This document shows positions 57,806 to 64,000 of a DNA stretch of 64,000 bases, in pieces. The notes beneath the pieces are model-generated. The model worked only from the letters and a program-made list of their open reading frames with translations. It had not been told where the DNA came from and searched no databases. Each line of letters opens with the position of its first letter. Position 1 is the first letter of the stretch. The translations under genes and the position numbers were made by a program. Source of the stretch: UMGS172 sp045647525 (GTDB taxonomy: Bacteria; Bacillota; Clostridia; Oscillospirales; Acutalibacteraceae). The stretch is taken from NCBI GenBank assembly GCA_045647525.1, contig JAZRMK010000048.1, positions 14,754-78,753 on the forward strand, read 5' to 3'.

Positions 57806-59749
57806 TCAATACTCGTCTACATAGCCGCCGTAGTAGTCATCGTAGTAATTGTTGTCATAATAATCGTCATAATCGCCGTAGTAATCGTCGTAGTAGTCGC
57901 CATAATAATCATCGTAGTAATCATCGTAATAATCATTCGACGAATCCTGGCCGCCACTCATAAACATCTCTACCAGTGACGAGATGCCGTCATAGAATGA
58001 ACTTGCCTCGAACTTTTTGAGCAATTTATCGGTGTCGAGAGTAAAGTTTTCAATACCGTCAACGATATTTCCGGAAGGAATCTCAACTTTGGTAGCGTCC
58101 TTCTTCTCTACGTCGAGTTTAATGCCGAGAAGCTCTTTGCTTTCTCTCAAAAGTTTGAAATCCAAGGAGTTCTTGGTTTCAGACTGTGCCAAAGTAATTT
58201 TCAAAGAAATATCTTCGAATATTTCAGCAACGCCAGCCGGAACGTAATTTTCAACAAACTCTTTGTCGGGAGTGATCTTAAATGTGCCGTTGATGTAGCC
58301 ATCCTTGGCTGCTTTGTAGTCATAGTCGGAAATTTCCAAAGTGCCGAGTTTTTCACCCATAGCAGTCAAGGTGTATTTCATATTAAGTTTGCCGCCCTTA
58401 ACTTCGCCGGAGCCTTTAAATATGACCTGTTCATCACCGCTTTGAGTGTCATTTATCCAGATTTTTGAGGCAACATTCTTGCCCTTGTTAACGGTGATCC
58501 AACCGCCGAGTTCCTCGTCCTCAACCTCAATAACGATACCCTTTACTTCACTTGCACCGTTGATGTAAAGTTTAAGGACAACCTCTTCATCATCTTCGCT
58601 TGTATCGACATTCTTCAATTCTTCCAAAAGGTCGCTGACCATCTCTTTAAAATCGCCGTAGATATCCGATTCTTCATCAAGCATCTCTCGGTCAACGAGC
58701 ACCTTTTCTGCGTTCTTGATGATATCCTTGATTTCCTCGTCGCTCTTTGCGGCCTTTAAGACCTCTTTGGCGATGCTCATTACAGTTTTGCTGTCAATGG
58801 TGATCTCGGAAACGGTGAACTTCTGCTCAACGCCCTCAATCTTAACTGTGTCGCTCGACTCCTCAACATCGTCAAGGCAACCGAGAACGATATCAATATA
58901 TCTTTCGATAAGTTTGTCGAGAACCTTGGATTCAGGAGCAATCTCGGCGATCATACCGGTAAGGTCTTCAATCTGACCCATCTCAACGCCTGCGTCTGCA
59001 AGACTGAGTTTCAAAATGCCATTGGCATATTCGCCCAAATCGACATATACATTTTCTTTGCCGTCAAATATAAGTTTTGCGCCGATAAATTCGTTTGCAT
59101 TATCAAGTATGGACAGACCAAGCTGCATTGCATTTCCCTTAGAATTCACATCGAACTTGATGGTTGCGTTGTTTATCCAACTAAGGTCAATTTTGCCATC
59201 AGTAGTAGCGAGCAGGTATTGCGAAACAATATCTTCAAGTTCCTCGCCAACGGTGATTTTTAATGTTCCGCTTGCGGCAGAGCCGTTTTTCAAAGCATCA
59301 AGCCACTTGTCATACTGCTTCAAGCCGTCATCGGTAGCCTCAGTAACGGTTGATTTCGCCGCATAACTCATATACTGCTGGTCAGAACCGAACATCTTTA
59401 CAAAGAAACCTGCAACAGCGGTCCAGTTAAGGACAATAAGCAAAGCTGCAAGCACTACTGCAACAGTGGGCACAGCGATAGCAGTTATCTTCTGCCAAAG
59501 CTTCATCTTCTTACGAGGTTTTCTGGCGGGTTCTGCTGCCTCGTCAATGACCGCATCTTCAACAACGGGTGCTTCCTCTACCACGGGAGTCTCCTCAACG
59601 GGAGCCTCGACAGCCGGTTCTTCAACTGCCACTGCGGCAGCTTCAACAGGAGCCTCGACTACCGCTTCCAACTCGTTAGAGCCACACGCGGCGCAAAAGA
59701 TTGCATCATCGTCTAAAATCTGGTTGCATTTTAAACATTTTTTACTCAT
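57806..59749 (-). CDS. Zinc-ribbon membrane protein with Asp/Tyr-rich tail
   Basis: The protein has 647 residues. The zinc ribbon CLKCN...CAACG (5-23) is followed by an Ala/Val/Glu/Pro linker of EAPVEE-type repeats, one helix near 85-110 (ITAIAVPTVAVVLAALLIVL), a large outer domain (130-600), and a C-terminal tail of about 45 residues made of DYYDDYYG-like repeats. It shares the plan with the gene at 44240. The acidic tyrosine tail could bind cations or be phosphorylated. Confidence 0.75.
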   Translation of the reverse strand: MSKKCLKCNQILDDDAIFCAACGSNELEAVVEAPVEAAAVAVEEPAVEAPVEETPVVEEAPVVEDAVIDEAAEPARKPRKKMKLWQKITAIAVPTVAVVLAALLIVLNWTAVAGFFVKMFGSDQQYMSYAAKSTVTEATDDGLKQYDKWLDALKNGSAASGTLKITVGEELEDIVSQYLLATTDGKIDLSWINNATIKFDVNSKGNAMQLGLSILDNANEFIGAKLIFDGKENVYVDLGEYANGILKLSLADAGVEMGQIEDLTGMIAEIAPESKVLDKLIERYIDIVLGCLDDVEESSDTVKIEGVEQKFTVSEITIDSKTVMSIAKEVLKAAKSDEEIKDIIKNAEKVLVDREMLDEESDIYGDFKEMVSDLLEELKNVDTSEDDEEVVLKLYINGASEVKGIVIEVEDEELGGWITVNKGKNVASKIWINDTQSGDEQVIFKGSGEVKGGKLNMKYTLTAMGEKLGTLEISDYDYKAAKDGYINGTFKITPDKEFVENYVPAGVAEIFEDISLKITLAQSETKNSLDFKLLRESKELLGIKLDVEKKDATKVEIPSGNIVDGIENFTLDTDKLLKKFEASSFYDGISSLVEMFMSGGQDSSNDYYDDYYDDYYGDYYDDYYGDYDDYYDNNYYDDYYGGYVDEY

Positions 59750-59857
59750 CTAAATCACCTTTCTGTGTATATTTAGTTGATTTATCTTAAAAGCAAATTT
59801 GGAGCTTTTAATACAAAATTCATACTCTAAAAAATTTAAGTAAACACTTACAAAATA

Positions 59858-59885
59858 ATTATAACACAAGGCACCGCTTTGTCAA
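59858..59885 (-). promoter_or_regulatory. Promoter of zinc-ribbon/Asp-Tyr protein gene
   Basis: TTGACA (59880-59885) and TATAAT (59858-59863) on the minus strand, spacer 16 bp. The gap 59750-60051 holds this and one terminator. Confidence 0.7.
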
Positions 59886-59973
59886 GGTGAAGAAGGTGCA
59901 ACAAAAGTTCCAAAAGTGTAACTTTTAATATGTAAATAATGTCTGTTTTAACAAATTATATGATATTGAAAAC

Positions 59974-59999
59974 AAAAAAAGCAGGTCGCCCTGCTTTTT
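59974..59999 (-). terminator. Terminator of DUF421 gene
   Basis: AAAAAGCAGG, TCGC, CCTGCTTTTT hairpin. Confidence 0.8.
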
Positions 60000-60051
60000 A
60001 ATCCGATTTGGGTTTAAACCATCACCACTGTATCGACATATTTCGACACGT

Positions 60052-60726
60052 TTACTCCAACTCAAACAAAGTCAACTGATTTTCATCATCACAAACGCCC
60101 AGAAAAATTTCTTTTGCACTTTTATAGCCATGCAACTCTAATTCTCTTTGCAGCCATTTTATGTCAAGTCCCTTGCGTGTGAGATTGTCGTCAAGCACTC
60201 TACCGTCAATAATGACCTCGGTGCCGATTTTTTCGGGTTTTGGCACCATTTTCATATCGGTCGGATTTACGGGACGTTTTGTGGCTTTGGGCAACACTGT
60301 TAACCTTCCGTTATATTCGAAAACGGCAGTCTGAATGTCGTTAAGGTCAAAATACCCCTCTTGCCTGCACATCACCATAAACTCGCTCAGATCCAACTTG
60401 GCTTTTTTCATATTTTTTCTGTATATTTTACCGCTATCCAAAATAACAGTGGGCGTACCGTTGACAAATTTACGCATTCGGGGAAACTTGCTTGTGACCA
60501 ATGTCAAAGAAACGGCTATTGCGCCATACACAAACATAGCTATAAGCGGGTTTAGAGGGTCTTTTAATTCGGTTGCAAGTTCGGCGGCAACCGAACCGAT
60601 TGTAATGCCCGTAATATAATCAAAAAAATCAAGCTGTGACATCTGCTTGTGTCCCATTATTTTGGCAATGACAAACAAAGCAACCGCCGACAGTGTTGAT
60701 GTAAGAATCACTTTCACTATTTCCAT
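60052..60726 (-). CDS. DUF421 membrane protein (YetF/YcaP type)
   Basis: The protein has 224 residues. Three N-terminal helices with MGHKQMSQLDFFDYITGITIGS, then a soluble domain with GTPTVILDSGKIYRKNMKKAKL and MCRQEGYFDLNDIQTAVFEYNG, characteristic of DUF421. Possibly involved in spore coat or membrane processes; function uncertain. Confidence 0.9.
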   Translation of the reverse strand: MEIVKVILTSTLSAVALFVIAKIMGHKQMSQLDFFDYITGITIGSVAAELATELKDPLNPLIAMFVYGAIAVSLTLVTSKFPRMRKFVNGTPTVILDSGKIYRKNMKKAKLDLSEFMVMCRQEGYFDLNDIQTAVFEYNGRLTVLPKATKRPVNPTDMKMVPKPEKIGTEVIIDGRVLDDNLTRKGLDIKWLQRELELHGYKSAKEIFLGVCDDENQLTLFELE

Positions 60727-60774
60727 ACGACGCGCTCCTTTATGACAATTATACCCATAAAAGCGCGTTAATAC

Positions 60775-60948
60775 TCACTTTATCTGCAAATCATTTCTGC
60801 ACAGTGCCCTTTGCGTTACAATGGTGACAAGTGTGTCGCCAAGTTGCACCAGAACCGAAGCCAAAAGTGTCAACTCCTCGTCAGTCAGTTTGCAAGAAAT
60901 AGCATTAGCAACAGCCGTCACCGACGCCGTCAATTCGCAGGAGTTCAT
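60775..60948 (-). CDS. Small cysteine-containing protein (DUF6774-like)
   Basis: The 57-residue frame starts MNSCELTASVTAVANAISCK and continues LTDEELTLLASVLVQLGDTL, followed by TIVTQRALC. It resembles short proteins of Oscillospirales assigned to a DUF of this type. GGGGTGAT precedes the ATG. It is in line with flanking leftward genes. Confidence 0.75.
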   Translation of the reverse strand: MNSCELTASVTAVANAISCKLTDEELTLLASVLVQLGDTLVTIVTQRALCRNDLQIK

Positions 60949-60988
60949 TCAATATCACCCCAACATTATTATATGTTAAGGCAACGTT

Positions 60989-61525
60989 TTACGACCGCAC
61001 TGCCAATAATCCACGGGTTGCAGTGGGATCTTCGAACAACGGTATTGTCGGCGGAACAAACGTGAATATCACAAATATAACAGCGATAAAAATAACAACC
61101 GCCTTTACCGTTGCCGGCGAAATAAGGCAACGCATTCCACTTTTGATAAGCCTTGTTTCCAACGCGTAGGAAACTGCGGCCGCAATGAAAAATATTGCGA
61201 TATTGAACCAATCAGCCGACACACCCAGAACGCCTGTGTACGTGTAATAAAGGACCGGTATCAGAATAAGGCCCGTAAGAATGCCAAAAAGTTTTGCACA
61301 CCAGAAGTTTTCATATTTTTTATCGAAATGACGGCCCTCAATGAAAGCAAAAATAATCATTGGAACAAACAGCAGTTTCATGTGCTCCCAGATGGACTCA
61401 TTTACTGCCGAGAACAGAGCAACAAACCCGTTTTGCGTCCAATCGTAAAGAAAATGGAGCAACACTCCCAAAACGCCGGTAAAAACAAACCCTATTATCT
61501 GCCAACGGTAAATGGATTTTCTCAT
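60989..61525 (-). CDS. DUF6512-type membrane protein
   Basis: The protein has 178 residues with five helices. The N-terminal LHFLYDWTQNGFVALFSAVNESIWEHMKL segment is typical of this uncharacterised family. AAAGGAGA precedes ATG. Confidence 0.8.
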   Translation of the reverse strand: MRKSIYRWQIIGFVFTGVLGVLLHFLYDWTQNGFVALFSAVNESIWEHMKLLFVPMIIFAFIEGRHFDKKYENFWCAKLFGILTGLILIPVLYYTYTGVLGVSADWFNIAIFFIAAAVSYALETRLIKSGMRCLISPATVKAVVIFIAVIFVIFTFVPPTIPLFEDPTATRGLLAVRS

Positions 61526-61583
61526 ATAAAATCTCCTTTATATCGAGGTTATATGAGTATATTATATTTGCAGAGTTTGTGTT

Positions 61584-61832
61584 TTAATCCCCAAATTGAG
61601 CTTTGATTTTCTCATTAACAATAGCGTTCATTACAGGAATAGTTTTTAAATCCTCTTCTTTAACTGAAATTTCGGCAATGTCTTCTTTTTCACCATACTG
61701 TGGAAAATTTACAAGCCACCATCCTTCTGTGCGTTGCTCCAGACAAATCCACCCTTGCATTCCTTTGTGAACTCCGTCTTTAACATACTTTTCTTTTTCG
61801 ACAATTACTTCTACACAATCCATCATTTTCAT
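61584..61832 (-). CDS. Small immunity-like protein, paralogue 1
   Basis: The protein has 82 residues, beta-rich, beginning MKMMDCVEVIVEKEKYVKDG and then VHKGMQGWI. It is clearly paralogous to the protein at 62590. Its position beside a barnase/barstar cluster suggests an immunity protein, with an SH3-like fold likely from the pattern, but this is an inference. It lies just after the spoVAD fragment. Confidence 0.6.
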   Translation of the reverse strand: MKMMDCVEVIVEKEKYVKDGVHKGMQGWICLEQRTEGWWLVNFPQYGEKEDIAEISVKEEDLKTIPVMNAIVNEKIKAQFGD

Positions 61833-61866
61833 ATTATTTGCCTTTATAATGATTTTTATGACGGTT

Positions 61867-62265
61867 TTACTCCGTTGACATGTGTAGCAAATGTGCTATT
61901 GAAGGTATCGTTTCGCCCTGCTGATTGGACGTAGTTGACATCAAGGCTCCGGTGGCGCAAAAAAGCACATTTTTCAACTCTCCTTGCTCCATCTTTTGCA
62001 GAATGTACGAACAGAGCACACTGCCCGCACAGCCGCAACCCGAACCGCCCGAATGAACATCCTGCACATCGCGGTCGAATATTATCATTCCGCAGTCGTT
62101 ATGGTTCGAAAGATCGACGCCGTCCTCTTTTGCAATTGTTTTCAAAAGGTCGGAGCCTACAAACCCCAAGTCACCCGTCAAAATCATATCGTAATCTTGG
62201 GGAGTGGTTTCGGTTTCCTTCAAAAAGCCGCTTATCGTATCCCATGCGGCAGGGGAAAATGTCAA
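61867..62265 (-). pseudogene. spoVAD: 3' fragment of spoVAD
   Basis: The 132 codons match the C-terminal third of SpoVAD: SPAAWDTISGFL, YDMILTGDLGFVGSDLL, NDCGMIIFD, then HSGGSGCGCAGSVL and TSNQQGETIPSIAHLL. SpoVAD is about 335 residues, so two thirds are missing. The last bases, AGTAAAACC after TCAACGGAG, recur at 63988-64000, where an intact gene probably ends. This fragment is a partial duplicate. Confidence 0.8.
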
Positions 62266-62280
62266 GAGAACACCATAAAA

Positions 62281-62568
62281 TTATTTTTCAACAGTTAATC
62301 TTATTTGATTATACTCTTCTTCTGCTTCTTGAAACACCTGAATTATTTTTTCAATTTCATCCGCAAGTTTCTCTGCTGCAACAGTTTCAGGTTTGAAAAT
62401 TATTTTTATATTTACAGGAACATACATTAAACCCGTAACAGCATCCCACAATGCGTCCAAATTGCAACCGTAAAATTCGGGTAGTTCTAACTCCTTTTTT
62501 ATCAATTCATGAGCCTCGACCCAATTATTGCAGTTTGAAAAGTCAATGGTTATTTGTTTTTCTGTCAT
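62281..62568 (-). CDS. Barstar (ribonuclease inhibitor)
   Basis: The protein has 95 residues. IKKELELPEFYGCNLDALWDAVTGL corresponds to the barstar barnase-binding segment, keeping the Asp, Trp and Asp equivalent to residues 35, 38 and 39, and the IQVFQEAEEEY helix corresponds to the Glu76 region. It should inhibit the barnase-like protein encoded upstream. Confidence 0.88.
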   Translation of the reverse strand: MTEKQITIDFSNCNNWVEAHELIKKELELPEFYGCNLDALWDAVTGLMYVPVNIKIIFKPETVAAEKLADEIEKIIQVFQEAEEEYNQIRLTVEK

Positions 62569-62589
62569 CGCAATAATCTCCCTAACAAA

Positions 62590-62844
62590 TCAGGATTTCT
62601 TTTCCCATTCCGCTTTAATTTTTTCGTTAATTCTTGCATCCATTCTCGGGATAAGCTTCAAATCTTCCTCTTTTATGGAAATATCACCTATTGGTGCATG
62701 TTCACCCCATAAATCAAAAAATACATCCCAAGTTCCATCAATTGATTCCTCTAACCAAATAACGCCTTGCATACCTTTATGAACACCGTCTTTAGCATAT
62801 TGTTCTTTTTCAACAATTACTTCTACACAATCCATCATTTTCAT
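62590..62844 (-). CDS. Small immunity-like protein, paralogue 2
   Basis: The protein has 84 residues from ATG 62844 (MKMMDCVEVIVEKEQYAKDG), parallel to the paralogue at 61584. A longer frame from TTG 62886 overlaps the previous gene. A GGGATGAG site lies nine bases upstream. Function inferred from context only. Confidence 0.6.
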   Translation of the reverse strand: MKMMDCVEVIVEKEQYAKDGVHKGMQGVIWLEESIDGTWDVFFDLWGEHAPIGDISIKEEDLKLIPRMDARINEKIKAEWEKKS

Positions 62845-62878
62845 ATTTACAATCTCATCCCTGAATAGTTTTGTTTTA

Positions 62879-63169
62879 TCAATCAAACTCGTAATCGAAA
62901 TTTATATTGTACCCTTCGCAGTGCTTTTTCATATCTTCAAGAATTTCAAGGAAAATTTCCATGTCTCTTTTAAAAATCGGCGGCAATGTGCCTGCACCCT
63001 TGACCACTACTTTGGTAACAGGATACTCCACAAATAAAAAGTCTATGAACGCACTCCAGTTATGGCCGTATCCATCAGGAAAATCGAACGCTTCTTTTAT
63101 AATCGGCTGAAGCATGCCCACATGTTTGCATTTTGTTAAATCTACTACAACTGTTTTGTCTGCTATCAT
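62879..63169 (-). CDS. Divergent barstar-family protein
   Basis: The protein has 96 residues. VVVDLTKCKHVGMLQPIIKEAFDFPDGYGHNWSAFIDFL keeps the barstar pattern (F-P-x-x-Y/F-G-x-N-W-x-A-x-x-D). It is 12 bases from the toxin gene and thus the probable cognate inhibitor; the canonical barstar lies two genes on. Confidence 0.8.
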   Translation of the reverse strand: MIADKTVVVDLTKCKHVGMLQPIIKEAFDFPDGYGHNWSAFIDFLFVEYPVTKVVVKGAGTLPPIFKRDMEIFLEILEDMKKHCEGYNINFDYEFD

Positions 63170-63181
63170 AATAATCTCTCC

Positions 63182-63769
63182 TTAATAAACTTCATAAAAT
63201 GTCATATAATGGTCATACGTAACAAATACAAGTCCGTCATTTGACCATACAACCCTGTGCAAATTTCTCCGTCCGGGCGTATAATTTATATCAGCTTCAT
63301 ACCAAATTCTGCCGGGTGCATCAGGTAAAATACCTTTTTTGTTTTCATATACTCCCATTGTCAGCATTTTCCCGGGTGCAAACTGCGACGGACGGTCACC
63401 TAAATTCCAACCCAACTTTTTCAAAGCCTCTTCAGAAATATAATAGTCAGGCAAGCGACCGTAATATTTCAAATACCAATCGGCCCCGTCCAAACCGTTT
63501 TTGGTTGCCAACCCCGCCTTTACCCCTTTTACCGAAATGCGCGTACAACGGCAACCGGCGTGCTTATGATTATATTCTTCCGGATTATCATACCTTGAAA
63601 AATACTTTCCATGATGACGATAACACTCAGGACATGTTCTTTCGTCTATCACAGCGACCCAATAATAGAAATTATCCCTGTCTGTCAATGGCGGGTCAAA
63701 GGTGTCACCCCTCGCTTTTTCGTAGTGCTGTTCAAACAGAATTTGCCCTTTCAACCTTTTGTAATACAT
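63182..63769 (-). CDS. Barnase-like ribonuclease toxin with MuF-type cysteine motif
   Basis: The protein has 195 residues. Residues 1-85 contain WVAVIDERTCPECYRHHGKYF and HAGCRCTRI, a zinc-binding motif like that of phage minor head (MuF) proteins. Residues 85-195 match barnase (LPDYYISEEALKKLGW, WYEADINYTPGRRN, TYDHYMTFY). Equivalents of Glu73, Arg83, Arg87 and His102 are present. The position of Lys27 is Glu, and Arg59 is Lys. There is no signal peptide. AGGAGTAAAAT precedes ATG. Confidence 0.88.
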   Translation of the reverse strand: MYYKRLKGQILFEQHYEKARGDTFDPPLTDRDNFYYWVAVIDERTCPECYRHHGKYFSRYDNPEEYNHKHAGCRCTRISVKGVKAGLATKNGLDGADWYLKYYGRLPDYYISEEALKKLGWNLGDRPSQFAPGKMLTMGVYENKKGILPDAPGRIWYEADINYTPGRRNLHRVVWSNDGLVFVTYDHYMTFYEVY

Positions 63770-63929
63770 ATTTTACTCCTTTATTTTGTAAGGAACAAAA
63801 AGTCCCTTCATATATACGGAGAAAAACGGCGTTTGTTGCCCTAAAATATGCAACTATTATATAACTTTTTTTAAAATTTTTTGTTTTTAAAATTATATCA
63901 CAGATTTACCGCTGTTTCAAACAATATAA

Positions 63930-63960
63930 AAAAGCGTGTGCCAATTTAGCACACGCTTTG
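63930..63960 (-). terminator. Terminator downstream of spoVAD
   Basis: AAAGCGTGTG and CACACGCTTT pair around CCAATTTAG. It lies between the spoVAD stop and the toxin gene. The remaining gap 63770-63929 is AT-rich and has TATAAT-like sequence for a toxin promoter. Confidence 0.8.
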
Positions 63961-63987
63961 TATTTATAATGATTTTTTATTATGGTT

Positions 63988-64000
63988 TTACTCCGTTGAC
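63988..64000 (-). CDS. spoVAD: 3' end of spoVAD (partial, runs out of window)
   Basis: The last 13 bases read, on the minus strand, as ..TCA ACG GAG TAA, identical to the end of the fragment at 61867. The surrounding 30 bases also match. The gene continues beyond the window; identity is inferred from the duplicate. Confidence 0.5.

Noticed and set aside
60031..60050. Two TTCGACA-like Spo0A boxes (TATCGACATATTTCGACAC)
   Set aside because: They lie just behind the DUF421 stop codon, with no promoter at a fitting distance; two short matches in 64 kb are expected by chance.

Overview
The window looks like chromosomal DNA of an endospore-forming member of the Clostridia, most likely Oscillospirales (Ruminococcaceae/Oscillospiraceae type). 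The evidence is moderate GC, strong AGGAGG-type ribosome binding sites, sigma-A promoters with 17-bp spacers, Gram-positive lipoprotein signals, and sporulation genes (yqfC, yqfD, ylbJ, spoIIE, spoVAD). The assignment is inferred from gene content, not from a database search.

Layout. 0.1-1.2 kb: tRNA-Val and a lipoprotein. 1.4-9.2 kb: a complete his operon led by a YerC/HisR-type TrpR-family regulator (yerC-hisZGDCBHAF-hisIE); an in-frame TAA splits hisIE, so only HisI is obviously translated. 9.2-13.9 kb: a leftward exopolysaccharide control operon with a CpsB-type phosphatase lacking a canonical start codon, an Ig-like membrane protein and two Wzz/tyrosine-kinase fusions. 14-26.3 kb: housekeeping genes (metY, rpe, mecA-like, phosphohexomutase, EamA transporter, YgjP protease, YfhO, YfbR nucleotidase, a PASTA pseudokinase, rsmE). 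26.3-34.8 kb: the conserved yqfC-yqfD-phoH-ybeY-era-yqzL-recO-mutS2 cluster and a divergent ylbJ. 35.2-35.7 kb: tRNA-His and tRNA-Gln followed by a duplicated tRNA 3' end and a GC-rich foldback element.

35.7-43 kb is an AT-rich accessory island next to tRNA-Gln. It carries a PcfJ remnant, several unrecognised small proteins, an alpha/beta hydrolase, a WYL-domain regulator fused to leucine-rich repeats, and a shortened PolC-like protein without the catalytic aspartates. Five promoters in the island share one architecture: a 14-bp dyad related to GGACAAATTTGTCC exactly 12 nt upstream of the -10 hexamer. This resembles the WYL-family PafBC promoters of mycobacteria and suggests a small locally encoded regulon.

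43-61.5 kb: lipoproteins, an XRE regulator divergent from a possible leaderless 28-residue amphipathic peptide, spoIIE, paired half-size TSUP permease genes, DUF89, YitT, tRNA-fMet with a second foldback element, a PQQ-propeller lipoprotein, greA, and membrane proteins. 61.5-64 kb: a barnase-like toxin with two barstar-family proteins and two paralogous small immunity-like proteins, arranged around a partial copy of the spoVAD 3' end. The true spoVAD seems to begin (3' end) at the last bases of the window. No rRNA, CRISPR array or intact transposase was seen.
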